Positions 42,600 through 52,252 are shown, numbered from the stretch's first letter. The stretch: 64,000 bases of DNA from Terrisporobacter vanillatitrophus (GCF_051148895.1 NZ_CP154625.1:2356001-2420000); one strand, 5' to 3'. Program-made: numbers and translations. The notes: generated by a model not told the origin, from the sequence alone.

Positions 42600-43874
42600 C
42601 TATTTAACAATTACAGATACGCCATCTGGAATGACAACTACCTTAGCATCTTCACCTTTAATCTCATAAGCTAAATTTAAAGCTTCATCAAAATTATAAG
42701 CATGTTTCATATGCATACTTGTAATCATTTTAGGATCACATTCATCAGTAACAATTATTACAGTGAATTTATCTAAAATCCTTGCTAATATTTGAAATTC
42801 CCATTGATCAGGAACAGTATCTTCTTTCTTAACATTTCTCACATTTTCTAATATTTCTTTTGGTGAAGATGCATTAGCCACATTATCATAGAAAGACTGA
42901 CCACCATGGCCATCATTGCAAGCTGCTACCATTATTATTACTCCACCCTCTTTACAAGTAGCTTCAGCTGCTGTCATCCCCTTTACTGATTGATAAATAT
43001 TTTGATCTAGAGGATATCCGCCATTTGTACTTACAACTATATCAGCTGGAATTTTATTTATTTTTGATAAATTAGTTACGAATTCACAACCTTCTTCATG
43101 TGCTTTATCTACATCTCCAGCAAAAGATGCTATAACCTTTTTATCCTTATCTATAGCCACATTAACTATAAAAGCAAGCTTTGCAGTTTTCGCGGCATAT
43201 ACCATATCTTCATGTATTGGATTATTATTTAATATTCCTGTTCTTGAATTATTACTGTCTATAAATTCGCTACAATGGTTATACATTATAGTTTTTGAAG
43301 ATGCTACACCAGGAAGTACACTTTTTCTTCCACCTGAAAATCCCGCAAAAAAATGTGGTTCTATAAATCCTTCTGCAACAAGCAAGTCTGCCTTAGCAGC
43401 TAATTTATTTATATAAAAATCTCCACCAGAAGGAAGTACACCCATTTTTATCATGTCTTCGTCATTTGTAGATTTATGAATTACAATTTCTTCTTTTTCT
43501 ACTATTTCTTCACCTAATTTAAATATTAATTCTTCTTTTGTGCTAGGTCTATGAAATCCTGTAGCAACTAATATTTTAATTTTTGCATTTGGATTTCCTT
43601 TTCTAATTCTTTCTAAAATTTGTGGCATTATTACACGACTTGGTACTGGTCTAGTATGGTCACTTGTTATAATAACAATATTTTCTTTACCTTTTGCTAA
43701 CTCTTCTAATCTTGATGCTCCAATTGGATTGTCTAAAGAATTTTTTACAATTTCACTTTCACTTTTTGTAACAATAAAATCATGTGATTTAGAAACTAAA
43801 ATAGCTTCTAAATTCTTATCTTCTATTTCTAAATTCATACCTTGTTTTGAATAAGGTACTTTTATAATTGTCAT
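42600..43874 (-). CDS. larA: nickel-pincer lactate racemase
   Basis: A 424-residue LarA-type racemase. The DHTRPVPSRVIMPQI segment, the GFHRPSTKEEL loop (histidine ligand region) and FAGFSGGRKSVLPGVAS are LarA signatures. LarA uses a nickel-pincer nucleotide made by LarB, LarC and LarE, none of which is in this window. It interconverts L- and D-lactate, so both isomers imported by LctP can be used by the dehydrogenase. The ATG at 43874 has AAGGGGG. An earlier frame to 43925 overlaps the permease gene end and has no good site. Confidence 0.93.
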   Translation of the reverse strand: MTIIKVPYSKQGMNLEIEDKNLEAILVSKSHDFIVTKSESEIVKNSLDNPIGASRLEELAKGKENIVIITSDHTRPVPSRVIMPQILERIRKGNPNAKIKILVATGFHRPSTKEELIFKLGEEIVEKEEIVIHKSTNDEDMIKMGVLPSGGDFYINKLAAKADLLVAEGFIEPHFFAGFSGGRKSVLPGVASSKTIMYNHCSEFIDSNNSRTGILNNNPIHEDMVYAAKTAKLAFIVNVAIDKDKKVIASFAGDVDKAHEEGCEFVTNLSKINKIPADIVVSTNGGYPLDQNIYQSVKGMTAAEATCKEGGVIIMVAACNDGHGGQSFYDNVANASSPKEILENVRNVKKEDTVPDQWEFQILARILDKFTVIIVTDECDPKMITSMHMKHAYNFDEALNLAYEIKGEDAKVVVIPDGVSVIVK

Positions 43875-43893
43875 AATACTTTCCCCCTTAAAA

Positions 43894-45456
43894 TTAAAGT
43901 CCAAGTATAGGTAAGAACCTACCAAAATATACTATTAAACCAAGTATGATTACATATCCTAAACAATACTTAACTGTGGAACTAAAAATCTTTCCTTCTT
44001 GACCAATTAGTCCTGTTGCAGAAGTGGCAATTGCTATACTTTGCGGTGAAATCATTTTCCCAGCTGTAGCACCAGCCGTATTTGCTGCAGCAATCCAATA
44101 AGGATCTATTGATAAAGACTTAGCTGCTTCCACTTGTAATCCTCCAAATAAAATATTGGCTGAAGTATCACTACCAGTAACAAATGTTCCTATAGCTCCA
44201 AGAAGTGGTGAAATTAAAGGATAAAAACTTCCTGTTATTGCACAAAGTCCAAAGGATATGGAACTAGTCATACCACTATGTGACATAATTTTTGATATGG
44301 CAACTATAGATATTATAGTAATAAATGATGTTTTCAATTGTATTACTGTATTCTTAAAAACCTTTGCCATATATACAAATTTTAGTTTTTGAATAAATCC
44401 TGCAATAACTGTTGCAATTATAATCATCATACCAGGTGTATTTATCCAAGAAAAACCTGTTGTAGAAGTAGAATCACCGCTGTATATGTGGATATTACTA
44501 CTAAATTGTCCTACAAATGAATTTAAACTAGGAACTAAAGGACTTGTTATTAATATTAATGTACAAAGAAGAATATAAGGTAGCCAAGCTAAAATTCCTT
44601 CTTTAGCTGATACTTTCTTTACTATTACTTCAGTATCCTCATCTGTAGTTAAATCCTCTGGTTTTTCTTCATTTTTATTCATAATTTTTGCCATAATAAT
44701 TGTACATATTATGGAGCAAATACTTCCTATAAGTGCTGGCAGTTCAGCACCTAAATATTTTGCTATAAAAATTTGAGGAATGGCAAAAGATACACCAGAC
44801 ACTAAGGTAATTAAAAAAACACCTTTCACTGCTTTTATATTTCTTTCTGTTAAGATGACTAATAAAAATGGAATTAACATTATAAAACCTGCAAGTTGTA
44901 ATGATGTGATAAAACTTAGTTGAATAACATCTAGATTGGTAACTGTTGCTAGTGTTGTAACGGGTATTCCTATTGCTCCAAATGCAGTAGGAACAGTATT
45001 GGATATTAAACATATAACTGCTGCAAAAATAGGATTAAAGCCAATAGATGCTAGAATACTTGCTGGTATGGCAACAGCTGTCCCATATCCTGCTACAGCT
45101 TCAAGAAATCCTCCAAATCCCCAAGCTAAAATTAAAACTTGGATTCTATTATCAGTAGTTATACTAGATAACATAGTTTTCATAACATCCATTGTTTTAG
45201 TTTCACAAGCAAGATTATAAGTAAATAATGCTGCAACTATTACTAAAAGTATTGGCCAAAGTGCAATGGCCATGCCCTCTATCGAGGCTGTTACTCCGTC
45301 AATAACAGGCATTTTCCAAAATATTATTGCAATTAGTAAACTTAGAAACGCAGTAAAAAAACATGTCTTATGTGCTGGCAATTTTAGTACACCTAAAGAT
45401 ACTATAAGCCAAACTATAGGAACTAAAGCAATAAGAAACAAAACATATTCATTCAT
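43894..45456 (-). CDS. lctP: lactate permease
   Basis: A 520-residue lactate permease with 12-14 helices. Clear family features are VAGYGTAVAIPASILASIGF, FGAIGIPVTTLATVTNLD, GAIGTFVTGSDTSANILFGG and ANTAGATAGKMISPQSIAIA. It imports lactate with a proton. It is the first gene of the lactate operon (lctP, larA, etfB, etfA, FAD oxidase). GGGGG lies before the ATG. GTGGTATTACCAC, an operator for FadR/LldR-type regulators, is 46 bases upstream. Confidence 0.94.
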   Translation of the reverse strand: MNEYVLFLIALVPIVWLIVSLGVLKLPAHKTCFFTAFLSLLIAIIFWKMPVIDGVTASIEGMAIALWPILLVIVAALFTYNLACETKTMDVMKTMLSSITTDNRIQVLILAWGFGGFLEAVAGYGTAVAIPASILASIGFNPIFAAVICLISNTVPTAFGAIGIPVTTLATVTNLDVIQLSFITSLQLAGFIMLIPFLLVILTERNIKAVKGVFLITLVSGVSFAIPQIFIAKYLGAELPALIGSICSIICTIIMAKIMNKNEEKPEDLTTDEDTEVIVKKVSAKEGILAWLPYILLCTLILITSPLVPSLNSFVGQFSSNIHIYSGDSTSTTGFSWINTPGMMIIIATVIAGFIQKLKFVYMAKVFKNTVIQLKTSFITIISIVAISKIMSHSGMTSSISFGLCAITGSFYPLISPLLGAIGTFVTGSDTSANILFGGLQVEAAKSLSIDPYWIAAANTAGATAGKMISPQSIAIATSATGLIGQEGKIFSSTVKYCLGYVIILGLIVYFGRFLPILGL

Positions 45457-45501
45457 TAATATATTCCCCCTTGTTTATACTGGTCATTCCAAAGGTGGTC
45501 A

Positions 45502-45514
45502 GTGGTATTACCAC
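45502..45514. promoter_or_regulatory. GntR/FadR-type operator upstream of the lactate operon
   Basis: GTGGTATTACCAC is a perfect palindrome matching the TGGT-N-ACCA core bound by FadR/LldR-type regulators. It is between lctP and the GntR gene, so the regulator probably represses the operon until lactate binds. Confidence 0.7.
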
Positions 45515-45610
45515 TTATCTATCTAAAGTTTATTCTAAATTTTTCCAAAAAACAATAATAGTCTGAAATTTAACAATATTTTTTATATTTGTATACTTTA
45601 TTTTAAGACA

Positions 45611-46315
45611 TTATTTGTCAAAATTCTCTTCAATGTACCTCATATGGGCTTCCATTGCTTTTAAAGCTTTTTCTTCATTTTTTTTAATTATTCCATTACA
45701 AATTTCATAGTGCTGACTTAATAAAAATTTATCAGCCATATCATTTTGAATAATTTCATACCTGGCATCCTCAATAAATCTTTCAAATAACATGGATGCT
45801 GTATTAAATAAGCTTTCTATTAAACAGTTTTTGCTCATAGATGCAACCTTATTATGAAATCTTTTGTCTAACTCAACTAAAATTTCATTTCTATTTTCGC
45901 CTTTACTTTCTGCTTCCATTTCTTTCACTATAGTAAGCAATTCTCTACAATCCATATCCGTTGCTCTAATAGCAGCAAGCCTAGCATTTTCTACTTCTAA
46001 AACTTTTCTAAGTTCAAAAATATCTTGATACTTACCATTATTTAATTTAAACATCATGGATAAAGGTTGTAGTAATGATTTTTCAGTATTTGAACAAATA
46101 AAATTTCCCTCTCCATGAATACTTTCTACTACTCCCATACTTTCCAATACTCTTAACGCTTCTCTAATAGACGTCCTACTTATATTCATAAGTTCTGATA
46201 ATTCTCTTTCTGACGGCAGTCTATCACCTTTTTTTAAGTCCCCATCAATTATATTTTTTTGTATTTGTTCAATTACTTCCTCGTAAACTTTTTTGTTTGA
46301 TATACTGTTAAACAT
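45611..46315 (-). CDS. FadR-subfamily GntR regulator, probable lactate-responsive repressor
   Basis: A 234-residue regulator. Residues 1-75 are a winged HTH (KGDRLPSERELSELMNISRTSIREALRVLESMG). Residues about 85-230 are an FCD helical ligand domain (FELRKVLEVENARLAAIRAT, then FHNKVASMSKN and SQHYEICNGI, which supply metal/acid ligands). LldR-type regulators of this group respond to lactate. It is upstream of lctP with the GTGGTATTACCAC site between. It is separated from the operon by 154 bases, so it probably has its own promoter. GGGGG precedes its ATG. Confidence 0.89.
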   Translation of the reverse strand: MFNSISNKKVYEEVIEQIQKNIIDGDLKKGDRLPSERELSELMNISRTSIREALRVLESMGVVESIHGEGNFICSNTEKSLLQPLSMMFKLNNGKYQDIFELRKVLEVENARLAAIRATDMDCRELLTIVKEMEAESKGENRNEILVELDKRFHNKVASMSKNCLIESLFNTASMLFERFIEDARYEIIQNDMADKFLLSQHYEICNGIIKKNEEKALKAMEAHMRYIEENFDK

Positions 46316-46569
46316 AAAATTCCCCCTACTATATGCTATTTTGTCATAATTAAATTATATATTATTTTTTAGAAAAATGAAAATAAGTAAGTATAAAAAA
46401 TTGTCATCTTATTAAGAATATTGTTGTTTTATTTAAATATTAATTTAATAATATTAGTAAAAAGTATTTTGTATACTTACATTAATAGTGTGGATTTTTC
46501 TATAATTATCCATTATTATGGGTAATAATACATCAAATATGTTTATGGTTAAATAAAGGAGGATAAATT

Positions 46570-46731
46570 ATGAAAAAGTATATTTGTGATATTTGTGATT
46601 ATGTTTATGATCCAGAAGTAGGCGATCCTGATCATGGAATAAACCCTGGAACTTCATTTGAAGATTTACCAGATGATTGGGAATGCCCTTTATGTGGTGT
46701 TGGCAAAGACGAATTTTCTGAAACTGAATAA
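46570..46731 (+). CDS. rubredoxin
   Basis: A 53-residue electron carrier. Iron ligands are C6, C9, C39 and C42, in CDICDYVYDPEVGDPDHGI and CPLCGVGK. YVYDP and WECPLCG are classic. AAAGGAGG lies before the ATG. It is divergent from the lactate regulator gene and transcribed alone. It could carry electrons to superoxide-reductase-type or other oxygen-defence proteins, such as the HTH-SOR fusion at 11373 (inference). Confidence 0.97.
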   Translation: MKKYICDICDYVYDPEVGDPDHGINPGTSFEDLPDDWECPLCGVGKDEFSETE

Positions 46732-46741
46732 TTAAAAATTA

Positions 46742-46785
46742 ATTACAAAAAGAGTATATCAATTTTGATATACTCTTTTTGTAAT
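46742..46785. terminator. terminator after rubredoxin, usable from both sides
   Basis: ATTACAAAAAGAGTATATCA pairs with its complement around a three-base loop, with T tracts on both strands. The convergent ABC permease gene ends 44 bases away. Confidence 0.9.
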
Positions 46786-46828
46786 TCTACTTTATTTTAT
46801 ATAAGACCTTATATTTTATACGTAATTT

Positions 46829-47674
46829 TTAATTACTACTCAACTTCCTTAATTTTGCAGATGTAATATCTGTTACATACACAACGAGAAGGTAACAGAT
46901 AATTACCAATGTGACTCCTGTATAATCTAACGCAGACATCTTTAATTTAAAATATAATCCTAATCCACCTGCACCTACTGCACCTACCGTAATTGTAGAT
47001 CTTACAATTACTTCAAAACGATAGAGCATATAATACAAAAATTTTTCAATACACGATGGTATCACTCCATATATTAACATTTGAGCTCCACTGGCACCAC
47101 ATCTGTACAAACTCTGAATCGGCTTAATATTAATATCTTCTATTACTTCCGCGCAAAGACGCCCCAAAATTCCAAAGTTGTGTAGCGCTAGTGCTAATGC
47201 ACCAGGCAAAATACCTGCTCGAATAAAAAATATAAATATCATTCCCCAAACAAGCTCTGGAACAGACCTCGTAATAATATATATAAAACGTATTATATAG
47301 AATATGCCTTTACCATACCATGTTTTTTTTACTGTTAACTTTCCATCAGAGAAATTTGATGCTGCTGGAATTACTGTAATTAAGGTTCCTATTGCTGCCA
47401 ATCCTGTAGCTAAAACACTCATTGCAATCGTATCATAGCATAGCAACAATACCTCTTTCCATCGTTGTACATCTGTATAAGCAATCTTTTTTGCACCCTT
47501 ACCAAACATTTTTTCAATGAATCCCTTAAGAAACTCCATATTACGTTGATTAAATACATCAAACAGATCATCATTGTTTATAATTAAATATCCCCATGAG
47601 GCAATAATAATTGAAACAAATATTATAATAGAAGTAGATATATATCTTGATTTGTTTGTTCTAAATTTACTCAT
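46829..47674 (-). CDS. PhnE-type ABC permease, second subunit
   Basis: A 281-residue permease with about six helices. It has the EAA-like cytosolic loop GAQMLIYGVIPSCIEKFLYY and the RSTITVGAVGAGGLG segment typical of PhnE proteins. Its ATG overlaps the stop of the first permease gene (ATGA), so translation is coupled. It is the last gene of the operon and would form the channel with the other subunit. Whether the substrate is phosphonate, phosphite or selenate cannot be read from the permease. Confidence 0.9.
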   Translation of the reverse strand: MSKFRTNKSRYISTSIIIFVSIIIASWGYLIINNDDLFDVFNQRNMEFLKGFIEKMFGKGAKKIAYTDVQRWKEVLLLCYDTIAMSVLATGLAAIGTLITVIPAASNFSDGKLTVKKTWYGKGIFYIIRFIYIITRSVPELVWGMIFIFFIRAGILPGALALALHNFGILGRLCAEVIEDINIKPIQSLYRCGASGAQMLIYGVIPSCIEKFLYYMLYRFEVIVRSTITVGAVGAGGLGLYFKLKMSALDYTGVTLVIICYLLVVYVTDITSAKLRKLSSN

Positions 47675-48462
47675 GACATAATCCTCTTTCTCAACTCATT
47701 ACTCCATAAATCAATTACTACAACCATTAAAATTAATGCTATAACATTTAACCATACAAGATTAAATTTCATATCTCTTAAAGCAATTTGTATCTGATAA
47801 CCAATTCCTCCTAAGCCTACAAAACTCATAATTGTAGATGAACGTAAACAACATTCATAGTTCGCTATTGTAAAACTAACTAACTCAGGAAATGCTTGTG
47901 GCAAAATACCATATATAATAGTCTGAGCTTTAGTTGCACCACTTTTTCTTAATGAATTTAAAGCATTTAATGGTATACTATTAAAATTATTACAATAATT
48001 AATTGCCAGTAATCCTCCATATGGAATAGCAAGAGCAAATACACCTGCCAAAGGCGTTAACCCAATTGCTGCTACAAATAGCCATGCCCAGATTAATTCA
48101 TGAATTCCACGAAGTAACCCTATGAATCCTCGAAAGAAAATTTTGATGAAACTCCCAATCCTTCCATTGAGTATTAAATCTGATGACAATAAACCAAAGA
48201 CAAGTCCAATTATTATTGATAATCCCATTGATGCTGATGCATAAACCACTGTCAAAAGAAGCGCATTTGCACATGTTAATAAAGATTCTTTTGTTATTTC
48301 CATCTCAAAGATAGATAATAATAAACGTTTCATAAGCACTAAACCACCTGAATGAATTAATTCGTCTTTAGGTGGAAGAATACTTAGACTCCAAACAAAA
48401 GAACCTATTAATATAGCCACCAGCAGGATGTGCTGAGCATTTCTTTTTCTATAACTACTCAT
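47671..48462 (-). CDS. PhnE-type ABC permease, first subunit
   Basis: A 263-residue permease with six helices and a PhnE-type loop GATKAQTIIYGILPQAFPELVS. RSSTIMSFVGLGGIGYQI follows. It starts at the ATG at 48462, six bases after GGAGG. The ATG two codons earlier would touch the site. It lies 12 bases after the ATPase gene and overlaps the second permease gene. Confidence 0.9.
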   Translation of the reverse strand: MSSYRKRNAQHILLVAILIGSFVWSLSILPPKDELIHSGGLVLMKRLLLSIFEMEITKESLLTCANALLLTVVYASASMGLSIIIGLVFGLLSSDLILNGRIGSFIKIFFRGFIGLLRGIHELIWAWLFVAAIGLTPLAGVFALAIPYGGLLAINYCNNFNSIPLNALNSLRKSGATKAQTIIYGILPQAFPELVSFTIANYECCLRSSTIMSFVGLGGIGYQIQIALRDMKFNLVWLNVIALILMVVVIDLWSNELRKRIMS

Positions 48463-48474
48463 ATGCATCCTCCA

Positions 48475-49206
48475 TTATTTATAAAGTTCCTTTAATTTTT
48501 CCTCATCAATATCTGAAGTAGAGGAATCTATATATATTTTACCCTCTTTTAACCCTATAATCCTGTCAAAAAATCTTAGTGCATAATCTACAGAATGAAG
48601 ACTACTCACTAATGTAATATTATATTCACTAGTTAAATTAATTAACATTGAAATCACAGATTCTGAAAGTGCAGGATCCAAAGATGCTATAGGTTCATCT
48701 GCAAGGATAATTTGTGGGTGTTGTACTAATAATCTAGCAAGAGCAACACGCTGTTGCTCTCCACCAGAAAGGTTTGCTGTTTTATCATACATTTTATCTA
48801 AAAGTTCTACTCTTTTGAGAACTTTTTCAGCAATAGGTTTATCCATAGGATAAAATAAAGATATCAGACTCTTTATAAAACTCCAATCAGACAGTCTACC
48901 AGCCAATACATTATTAATAACGCTCAATTCATTAACTAGATCAAATCTTTGAGTCATAATTCCCAATTTTTTTGCTAGCATTTTGTTATTGTATGTTATT
49001 ACTTCTTTTTCATCAATAAATACATGACCAGAATCAGGAGTTATTGTATTTGTAATAATATTAAACAATGTTGTTTTCCCTGTTCCACTAGATCCAATCA
49101 ATGCAACTGTCTCACCTTTATGAATTGTGAGTGATACATCATTTAAAACTACCTTTTTTCCATAGCGTTTGCTCACATTATCAATTCTGATAATCTCTTT
49201 TCCCAT
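48475..49206 (-). CDS. PhnC-type ABC transporter ATPase
   Basis: A 243-residue ATPase. Walker A is GSSGTGKTT, the signature LSGGEQQR, Walker B ILADEPIASLDP, and the H-loop SSLHSVDYAL. The DEPIASLDP box is typical of phosphonate/phosphite-type importers (PhnC). I chose the ATG at 49206 with AGGTG upstream. A GTG at 49215 is possible. It is 18 bases after the binding-protein gene. Confidence 0.92.
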   Translation of the reverse strand: MGKEIIRIDNVSKRYGKKVVLNDVSLTIHKGETVALIGSSGTGKTTLFNIITNTITPDSGHVFIDEKEVITYNNKMLAKKLGIMTQRFDLVNELSVINNVLAGRLSDWSFIKSLISLFYPMDKPIAEKVLKRVELLDKMYDKTANLSGGEQQRVALARLLVQHPQIILADEPIASLDPALSESVISMLINLTSEYNITLVSSLHSVDYALRFFDRIIGLKEGKIYIDSSTSDIDEEKLKELYK

Positions 49207-49224
49207 ATTATTCACCTAAAAATA

Positions 49225-50163
49225 TTAATTTGTTACTTGAAGTAAATTTAAACTTTTTGCAACAGATTCAAGTTTATCATATGCACTTGCATCTGCAGCT
49301 TCAATCCATTCCTTAGTTTGATAAAAATCTAATGCTGTAGTTGCATTATCATTATTACCATAGTCCTCATTCATTTTCTTAAAGGCTTCAATAATTTTAT
49401 CTCTTGTGCCTTCACCATAAATATCATCTACAGATGTAGGAGCATTAAGCGTCCATCCATAATCGTAGTATTCTGGTGTAGTATAGAACACTTCAACCTT
49501 ATCTGTATCAACAGTACCTTCTTTTAAGGCTTTGTTCCAAACCGTAATATTCAGTACACCTGTTTCATAACTTCCTGATTCTACTAATTGAATTGTAGTA
49601 TCATGAGACCCTGAATAATTTGGATCTCCCTTAAGATCCTTATTAACGTCAAATCCTTCTTCTTTCATGAAATATCTTGGCATCAAGTGACCAGATGTAG
49701 AACTTTCTGAACCAAATGTAAAAGTTCTGCCTTTTAAATCCATAACAGATTCAACGTCACCAGCAACATCTTTATTTTTAATAAACACTGACTGGAAAGA
49801 CTGATCAACTAGTCTTTGAATAATCATTTCAGAATTAGGCACAATATTTCTTGCCTGAACATATGTCAATCCACCAAACCACGCTAATTGAATATCTCCA
49901 CGTTGAAATCCTTCAACAAGAGAGGCATAATCAACAGTAGGTACAAACTCAACTTCAAAACCTAAATAATCACTTAAATATGTAGCAAGCGCATCATTTC
50001 CTTTTTCTAATTGCGCAGTGTCTTGGTCTGGAATTGCTCCAATCTTAAGTGTTGGTAAATCCTTATTTTTAGCTGTATCTTCACTAGAACTTCCACAACC
50101 TGTCAATGCTAATATTGAAACCATTGTTATACATAAAATAATTGATAATAATTTTTTTTTCAT
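49225..50163 (-). CDS. PhnD-family substrate-binding lipoprotein, selenate-transporter-like
   Basis: A 312-residue lipoprotein. The signal ends in LTGC, with lipidated C23. LKIGAIPDQDTAQLEKGNDAL starts a PhnD-type binding fold. QLAWFGGLTYVQARNI and TFGSESSTSGHLMPRYF match the group annotated as putative selenate ABC transporter binding proteins, rather than the usual phosphonate PhnD. No C-P lyase or phosphonate genes are nearby. In a selenoprotein-using amino-acid fermenter, uptake of selenium oxyanions would make sense, but the substrate is not proven. AAAGGAGA precedes the ATG at 50163. Confidence 0.85.
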   Translation of the reverse strand: MKKKLLSIILCITMVSILALTGCGSSSEDTAKNKDLPTLKIGAIPDQDTAQLEKGNDALATYLSDYLGFEVEFVPTVDYASLVEGFQRGDIQLAWFGGLTYVQARNIVPNSEMIIQRLVDQSFQSVFIKNKDVAGDVESVMDLKGRTFTFGSESSTSGHLMPRYFMKEEGFDVNKDLKGDPNYSGSHDTTIQLVESGSYETGVLNITVWNKALKEGTVDTDKVEVFYTTPEYYDYGWTLNAPTSVDDIYGEGTRDKIIEAFKKMNEDYGNNDNATTALDFYQTKEWIEAADASAYDKLESVAKSLNLLQVTN

Positions 50164-50230
50164 TTCCCTATCTCCTTTGATGATATTTTTCCCTTTCATA
50201 AAAAATATCATGTAATCATTTTCAAGTCCA

Positions 50231-50275
50231 ATAGATTATTTCTATAAGTTTGGAAGTATTATAGAAATAATCTAT
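50231..50275. repeat. 15-base inverted repeat upstream of the PhnCDE-type operon
   Basis: ATAGATTATTTCTAT and ATAGAAATAATCTAT are exact complements 15 bases apart, 68 bases before the binding-protein start. This may be the operator of the transporter. It also lies between the operon and the group II intron end. Confidence 0.5.
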
Positions 50276-50328
50276 ACGAGTCCTATCATTTTTAGCCTCT
50301 CACAATAGCAAAAAACTTAGGACTATAA

Positions 50329-52250
50329 ATCGAGTAGGAGCTAAATAATTATTTTATTTAGCGTCCTCTCACACCACCGTGCGTACCGTTCGGTACACGG
50401 CGGTTCATTAAGTTCCATGCACTTTTAAATATCTCTTGGAAATACTCATATATCCTATTTCTTCTAGGTATTTATTTGTAAGTGTTTTTGATAGGATTGG
50501 GCTACCGGATATTCTCCAGTAGCCTTTTCTTTTATTTGAATATTGGTAGGCCTTATATTTATCCATTCCAAGTTTAACAAGATTCTTACACTTCGTCCTT
50601 GGTAATTTCCATTGTTTCCAGATACATGCTCTAAGTCTTCGCCTAATCCATTTTTCAATATTTTGTATATTGCCTTTAGCTTTCGCTATGCCAAAGTAAT
50701 TAATCCAACCTATCATAAGTTGATTAAGTTTCAACATTCTCCATCCCATATCTATTCCTTTATTTCTATTTGTAATTTCTATTACTTTAGATTTTAGTTT
50801 ATTATATGAGCTTTCATGTATCCTTATTTGGGCGCCGCCCTTTGTAAAATAGAATGAAAATCCTAGAAATTTTCTGCGACTAACTAAGTCAACGGCACTT
50901 TTCTTTTCATTTATTTTAAGTTTTAATTCATTTTCAATTAATTTCTTAATACTGTTTAAAACTCTTAACCCTGCTTTTCTACTTTTAACGTAGATATTAC
51001 AGTCATCTGCGAATCTACAGAATTTATGACCTCTTCTTTCTAATTCTTTATCAACCTCATCAAGCATTATATTTGATAGAAGCGGACTTAATGGTCCTCC
51101 TTGGGGAGTTCCTTCTTCATTTGATACGATAACTCCATTTAACATTATTCCACTTTTAAGATATTTCCTTATTAAGTCTAATACTCTTTTATCTTTAATT
51201 TGTCTTGATAATCTATCAATTAAAATGTCATGATTTACTTTATCAAAGAATTTCTCTAAATCCATATCTACTACCCATTTATATCCTTCATTTATATATT
51301 CTAAGGATTTCTTTATTGCTTGATGCTGACTTCTGTTTGGTCTAAAACCATAACTACTATTAGAGAAAATTGGTTCATATACAAATGTCAACGCTTGTGC
51401 TATTGCTTGTTGTATCATTCTATCTACTACTGTTGGAATTCCAAGCATCCTAGTCCCACCGTTAGGTTTAGGTATTTCTACCCTTCTAACAGGTGATGGT
51501 TTGTATGTTCCATCTAATAATTTAGATTTCATTGTAGTCCAGTGTATTTTGCAATAGTCTTGAAGTTCATCAGTCTTTTTTCCATCGACACCATGGCTAC
51601 CCTTATTCTTTATTACTCTTTGCATAGCACTATACATATTATCTTTTGCTAAGATTTTATCGAGTAAATTATTAGTAGATATTTTTGCACGGTTCTCTAT
51701 TTCTACCTTCGGTAATACCGAAGCTACGCTATGCACTCCATGTTTATTTCCAGTTTCCAACTTTACTTCCACACGGTAGCCTGAATATTCAGTTGTCTGC
51801 ACTTTATTCACGTTCTTCAATTTATCCAAAGTTGAAAACCTCCTTAATGTTCAGTCCTTCCTATTGATTGCGCAGTCAATAGTACTATGACGTCTGCTGA
51901 CTTCTGATAGTTCAATTACATATCACTATGTAGGTTATCATCTAGGAAGTTCATCCTCTATTAATGATATATCTATCAGACCTCCCCAGGTAAGAGCAAC
52001 AACCTTCATCTCATATATCTGCTACATTTACTATTAGAAATTTTGGATAGTGTTGGACTTTGTCTTGTTACGCAAACTCGTCCGTTTCCAATAGCCTCAT
52101 ATGTAGTTCGTGTTCCTCAGACCAAGACTTTGCCGTAGGCTTCCTTCAGATTCCACCTCACGATGGACACCCTTGCCATTAGCTAGCGGTTCCCACTATC
52201 AAGCCCGCAACGGACTTTCACCGTCAAGTTGTTGCCCATGCTGGGCACAC
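50329..52250 (-). mobile_element. group II intron with class C features
   Basis: A retroelement of about 1.92 kb on the minus strand. The 5' end reads GTGTGCCC (52250 downward), matching the GTGYG start of group II introns. A structured, higher-GC region of about 400 bases follows, then the maturase gene, then domain V (50373-50404: ACCGCCGTGTACC, loop GAAC, complement). The domain V base contains a CGC-like triad, which marks class C introns. The 3' end near 50329 ends CGAT. It starts just after the U-tract of the queL terminator, the usual class C target. Exact 3' boundary is uncertain by a few bases. Confidence 0.85.
50408..51829 (-). CDS. ltrA: group II intron reverse transcriptase/maturase
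   Basis: A 473-residue intron-encoded protein. Reverse transcriptase blocks are clear: GVDGKKTDEL, RVEIPKPNGGTRMLGIPTV, SSYGFRPNRSQHQAI, WVVDMDLEKFFDKVNH, GTPQGGPLSPLLSN and the active site CRFADDCNIY (a FADD variant of YADD). A maturase X domain follows (MIGWINYFGIAKAKGNI, WIRRRLRACIWKQWK). There is no C-terminal HNH endonuclease, which fits class C. The start is TTG after AAGGAGG. It is intact and is encoded inside the intron RNA that it would help splice. Confidence 0.94.
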   Translation of the reverse strand: MDKLKNVNKVQTTEYSGYRVEVKLETGNKHGVHSVASVLPKVEIENRAKISTNNLLDKILAKDNMYSAMQRVIKNKGSHGVDGKKTDELQDYCKIHWTTMKSKLLDGTYKPSPVRRVEIPKPNGGTRMLGIPTVVDRMIQQAIAQALTFVYEPIFSNSSYGFRPNRSQHQAIKKSLEYINEGYKWVVDMDLEKFFDKVNHDILIDRLSRQIKDKRVLDLIRKYLKSGIMLNGVIVSNEEGTPQGGPLSPLLSNIMLDEVDKELERRGHKFCRFADDCNIYVKSRKAGLRVLNSIKKLIENELKLKINEKKSAVDLVSRRKFLGFSFYFTKGGAQIRIHESSYNKLKSKVIEITNRNKGIDMGWRMLKLNQLMIGWINYFGIAKAKGNIQNIEKWIRRRLRACIWKQWKLPRTKCKNLVKLGMDKYKAYQYSNKRKGYWRISGSPILSKTLTNKYLEEIGYMSISKRYLKVHGT

Positions 52251-52252
52251 GT

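Noticed and set aside
46829..50163. Firm naming as a phosphonate transporter (phnCDE)
   Set aside because: There are no C-P lyase or phosphonatase genes and the binding protein resembles the putative selenate group. I left gene symbols empty.
50329..52250. Retron or diversity-generating retroelement
   Set aside because: The maturase domain, domain V and GTGTG 5' end fit a group II intron. There is no template/variable repeat pair or msr-msd-like RNA.
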